Shown: positions 35,216 through 44,407, counted from the stretch's first letter. The stretch: DNA of 64,000 nt from Streptomyces sp. DT2A-34 (GCF_030499515.1 NZ_JASTWJ010000001.1:1922001-1986000); one strand, 5' to 3'. Translations and numbers: made by a program. The notes: generated from the letters alone by a model not told the origin.

Positions 35216-36283
35216 CTACCGGGCCGTCTGCGTGTGCACGTACTCGACGAGCCGGGTCAGCGCGTCCGGGTCGGTGGACGGCATGACGCCGTGGCCGAGG
35301 TTGAAGACGTGGCCCTCCAGGCCCGACGCCGCGTCGAGCACCTCGCGGGCCTTGGCTTCGACCGCCTCCGGGGTGGTGAACAGGACGGTCGGGTCGAGGT
35401 TGCCCTGGAGCGCCTTGCCGGGGCCGACGCGGCGGGCGGCCTCGTCCAGCGGGACGCGCCAGTCGACGCCGACGACGTCCGCGCCGGCCTCGCCCATGAG
35501 CTTCAGCAACTCACCGGTGCCGACGCCGAAGTGGATGCGCGGGACGCCGTACCCGGCGACCGCCTGGAAGACCTTGGCCGAGTGGGGCATCACCGAGCGC
35601 CGGTAGTCGGCGGGGGCGAGCGAGCCGACCCAGGAGTCGAAGAGCTGGACCGCGGAGGCGCCGGCCTCGATCTGCACCTTGAGGAAGGCGGCCGTGATGT
35701 CGGCGAGGCGGTCGAGCAGGTCGGCCCAGAGCTCGGGGTCGCCGTACATCATCGCCTTGGCGTTCTCGTACGTGCGGGACGGGCCGCCCTCGACGAGGTA
35801 GCTCGCAAGGGTGAAAGGTGCCCCCGCGAAACCGATGAGGGGGGTCGGGCCCAGCTCGCGCGTCAGCAGGCCGATGGCCTCGGTGACGTACGAGACGTCC
35901 TCGGGGGTGAGGTCGCGCAGTTGGGCGAGGTCGGCGCGGGTGCGGATCGGGTTCTCGACGACCGGGCCGACGCCGGGCTTGATGTCGAGGTCGATGCCGA
36001 TGGCCTTGAGCGGGACGACGATGTCGCTGAAGTAGATCGCCGCGTCCACGTTGTGCCTGCGCACGGGCTGCAGAGTGATCTCGGTGACCAGCTCGGGACG
36101 CATGCACGACTCGAGCATCGGGATGCCCTCGCGCACCTTGCGGTACTCCGGCAGGGAGCGCCCGGCCTGCCGCATGAACCACACGGGCGTGTGCGGCACG
36201 GGTTCGCGCCTGCACGCCTTGAGGAAGGCTGAATCCTTGACTGCGTCGGGGGTGGCGGGCGGCGGCGTCTGGTTGGCACTCAC
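35216..36283 (-). CDS. hemE: Uroporphyrinogen decarboxylase HemE
   Basis: Decarboxylates uroporphyrinogen III to coproporphyrinogen III. 355 residues, standard length. Motifs: [19 protein letters not shown] near 30-48, [32 protein letters not shown], and HVFNLGHGV at the end. It sits about 4 kb from hemY-hemQ, so most late heme steps are in this window. It diverges from the DUF3000 gene. Confidence 0.96.
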   Translation of the reverse strand: MSANQTPPPATPDAVKDSAFLKACRREPVPHTPVWFMRQAGRSLPEYRKVREGIPMLESCMRPELVTEITLQPVRRHNVDAAIYFSDIVVPLKAIGIDLDIKPGVGPVVENPIRTRADLAQLRDLTPEDVSYVTEAIGLLTRELGPTPLIGFAGAPFTLASYLVEGGPSRTYENAKAMMYGDPELWADLLDRLADITAAFLKVQIEAGASAVQLFDSWVGSLAPADYRRSVMPHSAKVFQAVAGYGVPRIHFGVGTGELLKLMGEAGADVVGVDWRVPLDEAARRVGPGKALQGNLDPTVLFTTPEAVEAKAREVLDAASGLEGHVFNLGHGVMPSTDPDALTRLVEYVHTQTAR

Positions 36284-36387
36284 GGGGGCAAGTCTCGCAC
36301 GGCCGCACAGGGCCCGGCGTCGGGGTTGCCGTGTTGTCCGGGTGTCTCTCCCTGCACGAAGCCCCCGTTCCCCTTAATCTTCCCGGC

Positions 36388-37065
36388 ATGGCTGCGGCTC
36401 AGGAACGACTGTCGGACGGCGCTGGCGGAATGGACGACGCAAAGGATGCCAAGGAGGGCGACTTGGACGGGAGCAGTACGGCTCCGACGCCCTTCCGGGC
36501 CGCCGTCGACGCGCTCAGGGCCGCGCGGCTGCGGCCGCAGATCGAGGTCGAGCAGACGAAGGCGCCCCAGCGGCTGGCTCCGTACGCGTACGCGCTGGAG
36601 GCCGCCGTCGTCGACGATGACCAGGACCTGGCCGACGGCCGCCTGGTGCTGCTGCACGACCCGGCGGGGCACGACGCCTGGCGGGGCACCTTCCGGCTGG
36701 TGACCTTGGTGCGGGCGGAGCTGGAGCCGGAGATCGCCGCCGACCCGCTGCTGCCCGACGTGTGCTGGTCCTGGCTGACCGGTGCGCTCCAGGCGCGCGG
36801 GCTGTCGTACGGCGAACCGAGCGGCACCGTCACGCGCGCGAGCTCGCACTACTTCGGTGGCCTGTCCGAGCGGCCGGCGGCCTCGCAGATCGAGATCCGC
36901 GCCTCCTGGACGCCCCGCGAGGGCCTGGGCGGGGTTCCGGACACCGCGGCCCATCTGGCGTCCTGGTGCGACCTGCTGGCCCAGGTCGCGGGTCTGCCCC
37001 CGGCGGGCCCGGGCGACGCGTCGGTGGTGACGCTGCCGCAGCGCCGCGATCCGCAGTCCCGCTGA
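36388..37065 (+). CDS. DUF3000 domain protein
   Basis: 225 residues, cytoplasmic, no membrane segment. The family core starts near residue 36 (PFRAAVDALRAARLRPQIEVEQTKAPQRLAPYAYALEA) and includes DVCWSWLTGALQARG and RASWTP. Unknown function, actinobacterial only. TAATCT ends 7 bases before the ATG, so translation from a leaderless message is likely. Confidence 0.85.
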   Translation: MAAAQERLSDGAGGMDDAKDAKEGDLDGSSTAPTPFRAAVDALRAARLRPQIEVEQTKAPQRLAPYAYALEAAVVDDDQDLADGRLVLLHDPAGHDAWRGTFRLVTLVRAELEPEIAADPLLPDVCWSWLTGALQARGLSYGEPSGTVTRASSHYFGGLSERPAASQIEIRASWTPREGLGGVPDTAAHLASWCDLLAQVAGLPPAGPGDASVVTLPQRRDPQSR

Positions 37066-37339
37066 CCGCCACCTGCTCGATCGCCGCTTGCCCGACCGTC
37101 ACCTGCTCGGACCGTGCGGCGGCCGAGCCGTCACACACTTGACCATCACTTTGTCGATACGGCCACTTTCGGTCAGGAATCGACCTTGATCGAACCGATT
37201 CAATCGCCGAACGATCGACCATGTGTCTGAATTGCCCCGATTGTTACTCACTAAATCGTGATCTTTCCCTAAAGGGCCACGGGTTTGGTGCCGAAGACGA
37301 CTGTGACCTTGAAAGCCGTCCCCGCACCCAGGAGGCCTG

Positions 37340-38002
37340 GTGTCCGTTCTCCTCGAGCAGCCCGCAAGCCTGGTCGCCTACCGCCCGAACAAGCCGACCG
37401 CCATGGTGGTCGTGGCCGATCCACGCGTCCGCTCCACCGTCACCCGCCATCTCTGGGCGCTCGGTGTGCGCGATGTCATCGAGGCCTCGTCCATCGCGGA
37501 GGCTCGTCCCCGCATCGGCAACCCCCGCGACATCTGTGTCGCCGACGTCCATCTGCCCGACGGCTCCGGCCTCACCCTCCTGTCGGAGACCCGTGCCGCG
37601 GGCTGGCCCAACGGCCTCGCCCTGTCCGCCGCCGACGACATCGGCGCCGTCCGCAACGCCCTCGCCGGCGGCGTGAAGGGTTACGTCGTCACCGGCACCC
37701 GCACCAACGTCGGGCTCCCCACCCGGCCTGGTGCCGCCCCCATCGGCGCCGCCGCCGCCCGTATGCACCGTCGCCACCCGGGTGCCCCGAGCCACCCGGG
37801 CGGCTACCGCGAGCTGTCCGGTCGCGAGGTCGAGGTGCTGCGGCTGGTGGCGGAGGGCCAGTCGAACAAGGCGATCGGCGTCTCGATGGGCCTGTCCGCC
37901 CTGACCGTCAAGAGCCACCTCGCCCGGATCGCCCGCAAGCTGGGCACCGGTGACCGCGCCGGCATGGTCGCCGTGGCCCTGCGCACCGGCATCATCCACT
38001 GA
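37340..38002 (+). CDS. Orphan LuxR-type response regulator with atypical receiver
   Basis: 220 residues. The receiver (about 21-118) keeps the phospho-acceptor D69 (VADVHLPDGSG), S96 and K113, but the usual pair of acidic residues is reduced to one (VVADP, D27). A LuxR HTH follows (157-220: LSGREVEVLRLVAEGQSNKAIGVSMGLSALTVKSHLARI). No histidine kinase is adjacent. GTG at 37340 follows caggagg. The 200 bases upstream are unusually AT-rich. Confidence 0.9.
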   Translation: MSVLLEQPASLVAYRPNKPTAMVVVADPRVRSTVTRHLWALGVRDVIEASSIAEARPRIGNPRDICVADVHLPDGSGLTLLSETRAAGWPNGLALSAADDIGAVRNALAGGVKGYVVTGTRTNVGLPTRPGAAPIGAAAARMHRRHPGAPSHPGGYRELSGREVEVLRLVAEGQSNKAIGVSMGLSALTVKSHLARIARKLGTGDRAGMVAVALRTGIIH

Positions 38003-38425
38003 CATCCGCCCACGACATCCACCGCCACCGACCGATCCCCGCCGCACTCCATTTGAACCTTTGATCATTCACTGACGTGAACGGGATCGGCCGCTGATCC
38101 CGCCCGCGTCCCCCATCTGTCGTGGACCGGACCTTTCAGCCGACCGACTGGTTTGCGACCCTCAGGCGCCCGCCGACGGAACGTTCCGTCGGCGGGCGCT
38201 GTCCATGCGGTGAAGATCGCTCGCGGGCGGGAGCGGGAGGATGTGAAGATCCACCAGGCGGCCAGCCCGGGCTGATGGACAGTCACACCGACGAGCGTCG
38301 CCTTCCGACCTTCGTGGTCCTCTCACCCCGAACGGAGCCCCGTCTCAAGGTCGACGAGAAGGCCTCCTGAGCCAGGCCAGGGCCCCGCTCCGGCACGGCT
38401 CCTCACCCGCACCGCGGGTGTGCTC
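38003..38425. other. Intergenic region after the response regulator
   Basis: No gene supported. It contains the palindrome at 38166-38199, then about 200 bases with only short frames lacking ribosome sites. Confidence 0.5.
38166..38199 (+). terminator. Perfect 34-bp palindrome, probable terminator
   Basis: Two exact 17-base arms meet with no spacer (centre aac|gtt), rich in GC at the base (gcgcccgcc). It is 164 bases after the response regulator stop. As RNA the central 4 bases would form the loop. Confidence 0.55.
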
Positions 38426-38611
38426 CTACTTCCCCCCGTGGACGAGCCAGAGCACGCCGGCGAAGAACCCGCCCACCACCAGCAGCACCCCGCCCATGAC
38501 GAGCGCGGCGACCCGCCGCGGATACTCCTTGTCACCGACGACCAGCGTGAACTTCTTGTCACTCAGCCCGTGTTCGGCGATGCTGCGCCCGCCTGTCCAC
38601 TTCTCTGTCAA
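38426..38611 (-). CDS. Small single-span membrane protein
   Basis: 61 residues with a TTG start at 38611 supported by gagggg about 7 bases upstream. The N-terminal 30 residues are charged (SDKKFTLVVGDKEYPRR), then one membrane helix (AALVMGGVLLVVGGFFAGVLWLV). No known domain. Confidence 0.6.
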   Translation of the reverse strand: MTEKWTGGRSIAEHGLSDKKFTLVVGDKEYPRRVAALVMGGVLLVVGGFFAGVLWLVHGGK

Positions 38612-38670
38612 AACGTCCCCTCATCGGCGATATGGGTCCCTCGCCCGCACAGCCCCCTGCGGGCCGGGGA

Positions 38671-38742
38671 CTTCGGCTCGGTCTTCGGCTCGGTCTTCGG
38701 CTCGGTCTTCGGCTCGGTCTTCGGCTCGGTCTTCGGCTCGGT
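38671..38742. repeat. Six exact copies of a 12-bp tandem repeat
   Basis: The unit cttcggctcggt is repeated six times without a mismatch, upstream of the small membrane protein start (38611). In the minus direction it codes for repeated AEDR and in plus for GSVF, but no start or ribosome site supports a gene. Confidence 0.9.
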
Positions 38743-38870
38743 TCAGCCTAGGGAAGCCAGAGGGCTGCCGCCTGGGCGGGCGCGTGGGAAATGTGTGATC
38801 ACGAGGTGCGGATTGTGATGGAGCACCAGGGGGGTGGGACCGGCGAGGGGCGTCGGGGGATGCTGGCACC

Positions 38871-39578
38871 ATGAGTGGATTGGAAGCAGTGCTGTTCCTG
38901 CTGTGGTGCGGCGCCCTCACGACGCTCGTCGTCTGGCTGAACCGGCGCAAGGCCCGCAAGAAGCGCGAGGAACAAGAGGCGTACGTGCGGCTGCAGTCGT
39001 TCGCCGAGGGCCGCGGGTGGACTTATGAGGAGTTGGCGCCGAGCCTCGTCGACGCGTACCAGGGGTCGGAGCCGCTCCCGATCAAGTCCAGCGGCATCCC
39101 AGGGGACAACGTCGTCAGCGGCACTCACCGCGGATTCGGCTTCCGCGCCTTCGAGTACCGCTATTACAACAGCGACATCGACACGAACACGACGAACGTC
39201 GTCGTCCACTCCGTCTGGGCCCTGAACCTGGGCGTGGAGGTTCCGGACCTGCGCGTCTACCGCGACGGCTGGCTCGACACCATCCAGCGGGGAAGGGCCA
39301 TGAAGGTGGGAATCCCGCAGCTCGACGAGGACTTCCACATCGTCTCCCGCGACGAGGAGCGCGCCCGGCCCATTGTGCTCGGCGGCCTGGCGGAGTTCCT
39401 CACGTCCGACCCTCGCGCCTTGGAGCTGCCGCTCCGCCTCCACGACGGTCAGCTGATCACCTGGCGCGAGGGGACCGCCCTGAGGAGTGAGACGTTCGAC
39501 GAGCCCCTTGAGTATCTCGTCGATGCCGTCGGCCACTTGGGAATCATGTCGCCCGCCCGGCCTCCGCAGGCGCCGTAG
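38871..39578 (+). CDS. Membrane-anchored protein of unknown function
   Basis: 235 residues. One N-terminal membrane helix (4-22), a basic stretch (RRKARKKREEQ), then a soluble cytoplasmic domain resembling DUF3137-type proteins in its YEELAPSLVDAY and GFGFRAFEYRYYN blocks. No catalytic motif. It stands 200 bases before the type VII-like cassette in the same direction. Confidence 0.7.
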   Translation: MSGLEAVLFLLWCGALTTLVVWLNRRKARKKREEQEAYVRLQSFAEGRGWTYEELAPSLVDAYQGSEPLPIKSSGIPGDNVVSGTHRGFGFRAFEYRYYNSDIDTNTTNVVVHSVWALNLGVEVPDLRVYRDGWLDTIQRGRAMKVGIPQLDEDFHIVSRDEERARPIVLGGLAEFLTSDPRALELPLRLHDGQLITWREGTALRSETFDEPLEYLVDAVGHLGIMSPARPPQAP

Positions 39579-39731
39579 CACAGCCGCCCCGGGGTGCGAC
39601 ACCCGCTCCCCTCCCGAGGCGCACGATTCGATCGCACTATGAAGCTTCCCGGTAGGGATCATGGTGATGACCAGGGGCGGTGACGCTGCGTCCGTGCCTT
39701 TGAGAGACCCTGTCGACGTTCTCAACAATCA

Positions 39732-39755
39732 GGGTGCGGACGTACGTTCGCACCC
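39732..39755. promoter_or_regulatory. Near-perfect 24-bp palindrome before the type VII-like cassette
   Basis: gggtgcg at 39732 and cgcaccc at 39749 flank an acgtacgt core; 11 of 12 base pairs match and the last is a G-T pair. It lies 25 bases before the ATG at 39780, so it could be an operator or a 5' hairpin. Confidence 0.5.
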
Positions 39756-39779
39756 TCTCGGACGTAAACGGGGGAGCGG

Positions 39780-40091
39780 ATGGGCCAGTTCGATGTCGAG
39801 CCATCCGAGCTGCGGTCGGCCGCCAAGAAGATCAAGGACTCCGCGGGCAAGAGCGACAAGGTGAAGCTCGACGAACTCGGGGACTCCAGCGGCGACTTCG
39901 GCCACGGTGACGCGGCCAAGGAGTTCGGCGCGCTGATGGCCACCTGGATGGAGGCCGTCAAGAGCCCGATGAAGGAGGACGGGGAGAACTCGGCGGAGAA
40001 GCTGGACGAGAACGCCGCGTCCTACGAGCACTCCGAGCGGGAGTCCCGGAACCACTTCGCCGGGCCCGCGGTCGCCGGCCCGAGCTACTGA
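39780..40091 (+). CDS. Type VII secretion target-like small helical protein
   Basis: 103 residues, nearly all helical and charged, EspC/WXG100-like in size. The C-terminal part has the general ESX export motif YxxxE (Y82, E86 in ASYEHSE). The usual central W-x-G turn is not present; instead SGDFGHGDAAKEFGALMATW fits the EspC-like subfamily. ATG has a gggggag ribosome site. It starts a three-gene cassette; the next gene begins 10 bases on. Confidence 0.7.
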   Translation: MGQFDVEPSELRSAAKKIKDSAGKSDKVKLDELGDSSGDFGHGDAAKEFGALMATWMEAVKSPMKEDGENSAEKLDENAASYEHSERESRNHFAGPAVAGPSY

Positions 40092-40101
40092 CGGGGAAGC
40101 A

Positions 40102-41301
40102 ATGGCGGCACAACTCGGCTCCACCCAGGACCCGCGCGATCTGATCCCGGGAAACCCGTCGAAGCTCACAGAGGACGCGGACAAGCTCGACGGCCATGCG
40201 AAGACCCTCGACAGCATCGGGGACGAGCTCGGCTCCGTCCGTATCCCCAGCTGGCATGGACAGGCCAGCGACGCCTTCTGGGAGGACTTCTCGGGCCAGA
40301 AGCAGAAGTGGTACCGCGGCTCGGATTCCCTCAGCGCGGCCGCCGGGGCACTGCGGGCCTACGCCAGGGCCCTCACCTGGGCCCAGGGGCAGGCGGAAGA
40401 CGCCATCCGGCTGTACGAAGGGGGCGACGAGAACGGCGGTGAGCAACTGCTGGAGGCAGCGCGTGCCCACGTCCAGGCGGAGGGCGACACGGCGGCCAAC
40501 AGGTTCAAGGCGCAGGGCGGCGAGGGTGACAACGCACCCGACTGGCTCTTCTGGGCCTCCGAAGCGGCGCAGGACAACACAGGCGCGACGTCCAAGCAGC
40601 TCTTCGAGTTGGAACGGGCACGCGACCCACGGACCATCGGGGCCTGGGGCGACCACAAGAACATGACGCAGCAGCAGCGGGAAGCGCTGCGCGAGGGCAA
40701 GGGACCGGGCGTCACCGTGGCCGGCCCTTCCGTCACGGCCGATGCCAAGGTCTGGGGCGCCGAGGCCAAGGGCCGCGGTGATTTCGCGGGCGGCGAGGTC
40801 TCCGGCAAGGCCGGCGTCAACCTCCTCGGCGTCGATGCCTCCGCCGGGGTGGGACTCGTGGACGGGAACGCCACCGCACAGGCATCCGGCAAGGCCTATC
40901 TCGCCCAGGCCGCGGCCGAAGGCAAGTACTCGGCCGGTCTGTTCGAGGCCTCCGCCAAGGGCGAGGCGTACGTGGGCGCCGAGGCCGGCGTCAAGGGCTC
41001 CGTCGGCACGGACGGCGTCCACGTCGGCGGCGAGGCCTTCGTCGGTGCCAAGGCCGCCAGTGAGGCGCACGCCTCCGTCGCCGGTGTCGGTGTCGGTGGC
41101 ACGGCGGAGGCGTGGGCCGGCGCCGGTGCCGAGGCCCACTTCGACGCCGGCATGAAGGACGGCAAGTTCGTCATCGGCGGCGACCTGGGCGTCGCCGTCG
41201 GCGTCGGCGGCAAGCTCGGCGGCCAGATCGAGATCGACCCGGGCAAGATCACCGACGCGGCCGGCGACGCGGTCGACGCGGTCGGGGACTGGTTCGACTG
41301 A
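40102..41301 (+). CDS. WxG-type type VII substrate with Ala/Gly-rich repetitive C-terminal domain
   Basis: 399 residues. Residues 1-110 form a helical hairpin with W51-H-G53 in the turn (RIPSWHGQASDAFW), like the putative T7SS signal domain at the front of polymorphic toxins. The middle (about 155-205) is a charged linker. Residues 208-385 are a 180-residue Ala/Gly/Val-rich repeat (AGVNLLGVDASAGVGLV type) that may form beta-rich or fibrous structure. No toxin domain follows and no immunity gene is evident, so a toxin role is not supported. Confidence 0.7.
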   Translation: MAAQLGSTQDPRDLIPGNPSKLTEDADKLDGHAKTLDSIGDELGSVRIPSWHGQASDAFWEDFSGQKQKWYRGSDSLSAAAGALRAYARALTWAQGQAEDAIRLYEGGDENGGEQLLEAARAHVQAEGDTAANRFKAQGGEGDNAPDWLFWASEAAQDNTGATSKQLFELERARDPRTIGAWGDHKNMTQQQREALREGKGPGVTVAGPSVTADAKVWGAEAKGRGDFAGGEVSGKAGVNLLGVDASAGVGLVDGNATAQASGKAYLAQAAAEGKYSAGLFEASAKGEAYVGAEAGVKGSVGTDGVHVGGEAFVGAKAASEAHASVAGVGVGGTAEAWAGAGAEAHFDAGMKDGKFVIGGDLGVAVGVGGKLGGQIEIDPGKITDAAGDAVDAVGDWFD

Positions 41302-41398
41302 CCCGCCACGGGGAGCCCCGCCCGGGGCTCCCCGCCGTCGCCTCTCCCCCATCGCCTCCCGTACCGTCAGAACCCGTACCGCAAGGAGTTGGTCCACC

Positions 41399-41920
41399 AT
41401 GCCGGGCACACTTCCGGTCCCGCTCGAAATCGAGCTCCCGCAGGGCTGGCAGTCGGCACCCCCGGACGAGGCCGGCGCCCCGCACGCCGCCTTCGTCGCC
41501 CTGCACATGGCCTCCCGGGGCCAGGGCTTCATGCCGAACATCACGGTCACCGGCCACACCCTCGAGGGCCCGTCGAGCCTGCACGGCCTCGCCGAGGAGT
41601 CGGTGCGGCGGCTGCGCGAGAACGTCGGCGCCGTCGACATCGTCAAGCGCACCGAGGTGGGCACCTCGCCGGCGCCGGGCCTCATCGACGCCCCGGGGAT
41701 CGTGCAGAACCTGCGCATCCAGGCCACCGTCAGCGGGCAGCCGATGGAGCTCGCGCAGAGCCAGTTCATCCTGGTGCTGGAGAACGCGCAGCGGCGCAGT
41801 GAACGCGCCGAGATCGAGATCGCGCTGACGGCGAGGACGAGCCAGCTCCAGGACGTCATCGAGGACTTCCAGGCCTTCCTCTCCACCCTCCGCCCGGCCA
41901 CCTCCGCCCCGGAGGGGTAG
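41399..41920 (+). CDS. LpqN/DcrB-like protein of the type VII-like cassette
   Basis: 173 residues, no signal peptide. The opening PVPLEIELPQGWQ and following ITVTGHTLEG resemble LpqN/LpqT and DcrB (DUF1795) proteins. These are often encoded beside ESX-type genes and proposed as chaperone or carrier proteins. The role here is inferred from context only. ATG follows caaggag. Confidence 0.6.
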   Translation: MPGTLPVPLEIELPQGWQSAPPDEAGAPHAAFVALHMASRGQGFMPNITVTGHTLEGPSSLHGLAEESVRRLRENVGAVDIVKRTEVGTSPAPGLIDAPGIVQNLRIQATVSGQPMELAQSQFILVLENAQRRSERAEIEIALTARTSQLQDVIEDFQAFLSTLRPATSAPEG

Positions 41921-41940
41921 GGCCGTCCGACACATCCCGT

Positions 41941-41961
41941 CGCCCGCCCGGAGGGCGGGCG
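41941..41961 (+). terminator. Terminator after the type VII-like cassette
   Basis: Exact 9-bp arms cgcccgccc (41941-41949) and gggcgggcg (41953-41961) with a 3-base loop, 20 bases after the last gene. Confidence 0.6.
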
Positions 41962-42187
41962 GGGAGGCGTCGCGCAGAGGCAGCGTCACGGGAACCGGTG
42001 CCCGGAGCAGCGGTGGAGATGGGCTGTTTTCAGAGGATTCCGGCGATCTGCGGGACACATCAAGGGCACACGTGGCCGAGAAGCACCGGTGAGCCGCGGG
42101 AAACGACGAGACATGTTTCCGCAGGTCAGCGCCAACGTGTCCAGAACCCGCAGGTCAGACGCTCATCCTTACGGATACCCTTGACAT

Positions 42188-43477
42188 GTGACCGACGCCC
42201 AAGAGACCGCAGCAGACAGTTCACTGCGAACCACCGGAGGCGCCCCTCCGGACGACGGCGGATCTTCTGTTACGGAGGCGCCGATCCCTTTGCTGGAGCC
42301 CCGCGAGGGCATCCCGCCCGTGATCGCCGACGAGGCAGCGCTCGCCGAGGTGATCGCCGCCTTCACCGCGGGCTCCGGCCCCGTCGCCGTCGACGCCGAA
42401 CGCGCGTCCGGATACCGTTACGGCCAGCGCGCCTATCTCGTGCAGTTGCGCCGCGAAGGCGCGGGGTCCGCGCTGATCGACCCCGTGGCATGCCCTGATT
42501 TGTCGGGATTCGGCGAGGCGCTCTCCGGCGTGGAGTGGGTGCTGCACGCGGCCACCCAGGATCTGCCCTGTCTGCGCGAGATAGGCATGGCGCCGACCCG
42601 GCTCTTCGACACCGAGCTGGCCGGGCGGCTCGCCGGGTTCCCCAGGGTCGGCCTCGGCGCGATGGTCGAGAGCGTGCTCGGGTTCGTCCTGGAGAAGGGG
42701 CACTCGGCCGTCGACTGGTCGACCCGGCCGCTGCCCGAGCCGTGGCTGCGGTACGCGACGCTCGATGTCGAGCTCCTCGTCGATCTGCGCGACGCGCTGG
42801 AGAAGGAGCTGGACCGGCAGGGCAAGCTGGAGTGGGCGTGGCAGGAGTTCGACGCGATCGCTGCCGCGCCGCCCGCTGAGCCGCGCAAGGATCCGTGGCG
42901 GCGTACGTCCGGGATGCACAAGGTGCGGCGGCGTCGGCAGCTGGCCGTGGTGCGGGAGCTGTGGCAGACGCGGGACCGGATCGCCCAGAAGCGGGATGTG
43001 TCCCCGGGCAAGGTGCTGAGTGACGCGGCCATTGTGGAGGCCGCGCTCTCCTTGCCGGCGAATGTGCATGCCCTGGCCGCGCTCAATGGGTTCGGGCATC
43101 GGATGGGGCGGCGGCAGCTGGAGCAGTGGCAGTCCGCGGTGGATCGTGCGAAGGCGTTGACCGACGCGCAGTTGCCGGCGCCTGGGCAGCCGGTGACGGG
43201 GCCTCCGCCGCCCCGTGCCTGGGCCGACAAGGACCCCGCTGCGGCGGCTCGGCTCTCTGCGGCTCGGGCCACGGTTTCCGCGCTGGCCGAGCAGCTCAAC
43301 ATGCCGCAGGAGAACCTGATCACTCCGGACACCGTGCGGCGGGTTTGCTGGGAGCCGCCGAAGGTTGTCGACGCCGGGTCGGTCGCGGAGGCGTTGGCTG
43401 GTTATGGGGCTCGGGCCTGGCAGGTCGAGCAGGTTACGCCGGTGTTGGTTGCTGCTTTGTCCGCCGAGTCGCCGTAG
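42188..43477 (+). CDS. rnd: Ribonuclease D
   Basis: A DEDD-type 3'-5' exoribonuclease for RNA maturation, 429 residues. Exo motifs: VAVDAERASGYRYG (D/E pair), LHAATQDLPCL, and the late YATLDVELLVDLRD. An HRDC-type domain follows (RRRRQLAVVRELWQTRDRIAQKRDVSPGKVLSDAAIVE). The GTG start at 42188 lies 7 bases after gatacc, which could be a -10 box of a leaderless message. Confidence 0.92.
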   Translation: MTDAQETAADSSLRTTGGAPPDDGGSSVTEAPIPLLEPREGIPPVIADEAALAEVIAAFTAGSGPVAVDAERASGYRYGQRAYLVQLRREGAGSALIDPVACPDLSGFGEALSGVEWVLHAATQDLPCLREIGMAPTRLFDTELAGRLAGFPRVGLGAMVESVLGFVLEKGHSAVDWSTRPLPEPWLRYATLDVELLVDLRDALEKELDRQGKLEWAWQEFDAIAAAPPAEPRKDPWRRTSGMHKVRRRRQLAVVRELWQTRDRIAQKRDVSPGKVLSDAAIVEAALSLPANVHALAALNGFGHRMGRRQLEQWQSAVDRAKALTDAQLPAPGQPVTGPPPPRAWADKDPAAAARLSAARATVSALAEQLNMPQENLITPDTVRRVCWEPPKVVDAGSVAEALAGYGARAWQVEQVTPVLVAALSAESP

Positions 43478-43507
43478 AGGGTTCTCCCGTACGGCGACCG
43501 CGGGTCC

Positions 43508-43566
43508 GTCGTGGCTGGTCGCGCCCACGCGGCGGTAGCCGCAAATTCAACACGGCCCCGCGCCCC
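43508..43566. repeat. Dispersed intergenic repeat, copy 3 (reverse)
   Basis: The reverse complement of the core: ggctggtcgcgcccacgcgg, then ccgca, then ggccccgcgcccctga. It lies between the converging rnd and sugar permease genes. Confidence 0.7.
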
Positions 43567-43576
43567 TGAAAGCACC

Positions 43577-44407
43577 TCACCTGGTCGCACCTCGCATGAA
43601 GCCGTTGTAGATGAACCTCTGCAGCAGCAGGAAGACGATCAAGGTCGGCAGGATCACCAGCACCGCTCCTGCCGAGATCGTTTCCCAGTGGGCGCCGAAG
43701 GGGCCCTTGAAGCGGAACAACGACGTCGAGATCACGCCAAGGTCCTCCGAAGGCATGTAGAGGAACGGGATGTAGAAGTCGTTGTAGGTGGTGATGCCCT
43801 TGACGATCACCACCGTCGCGATCGCCGGCTTCAGCAGCGGGAAGATGATCTTGCGGTAGATCGTGAAGGCGTTGGCGCCGTCCAGGCGGGCCGCCTCGTC
43901 CAGTGCGGTCGGGATGGAGCGGACGAACTGCAGGAATATGTAGATCGAGACGATGTCCGTGCCCATGTAGAGGGCGATCGGCGCCCAGAGGCTGTCGAAC
44001 ATGCCGAAGCTGTTGACGATCTGAAAGGTCGCCACCTGGGTCGTCACGCCGGGGACCAGGGCGGCGACCAGGAACAGGGCCACGACCAGCTTCTTGAAGC
44101 GGAAGGTGAAGCGGTCGATGGCGTACGCCGTCATCGAGCCGATGAGGACCGTGCCGCCGATGGCGAAGAGCAGGATGATCGCCGTGTTGGCGAACGCCGA
44201 GAGCATCCGGCCGTCCTGGAACGCCGTCGCGTAGTTGCTGAAATTCAGCAGGTCGTCGGGGAGGGCCAGCGCTCCGCTGTCGTTCGCCATCTCCTGCTCG
44301 GACTTGAGCGACGTCAGGACCACCGCCGCCAGCGGGAGCAGGACCACCACCGTCGCGGCGATCAGGGACAGGTACACCAGGGTGCGGGCCACCGCGCGGC
44401 GGGTCAT
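43577..44407 (-). CDS. Sugar ABC transporter permease (MalG/CUT1 type)
   Basis: 276 residues with six membrane segments and the inner-membrane EAA motif (DEAARLDGANAFTIYRKIIFPLLKP) that docks the ATPase. ATG overlaps the stop of the first permease as ATGA. It is the last gene of the binding protein - permease - permease operon. The operon has no ATPase gene; in Streptomyces a shared MsiK-type ATPase usually serves such systems. Confidence 0.93.
   Translation of the reverse strand: MTRRAVARTLVYLSLIAATVVVLLPLAAVVLTSLKSEQEMANDSGALALPDDLLNFSNYATAFQDGRMLSAFANTAIILLFAIGGTVLIGSMTAYAIDRFTFRFKKLVVALFLVAALVPGVTTQVATFQIVNSFGMFDSLWAPIALYMGTDIVSIYIFLQFVRSIPTALDEAARLDGANAFTIYRKIIFPLLKPAIATVVIVKGITTYNDFYIPFLYMPSEDLGVISTSLFRFKGPFGAHWETISAGAVLVILPTLIVFLLLQRFIYNGFMRGATR

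Noticed and set aside
38122..38370. 82-codon plus-strand frame after the response regulator
   Set aside because: It spans the palindrome at 38166 and has no ribosome site or family resemblance.
38671..38742. Possible CRISPR array
   Set aside because: Direct 12-base units without spacers and without cas genes; a simple tandem repeat.
40102..41301. Polymorphic toxin with immunity gene
   Set aside because: The C-terminus is an Ala/Gly-rich repeat without a nuclease or other toxin motif, and the next gene resembles LpqN/DcrB, not an immunity protein.
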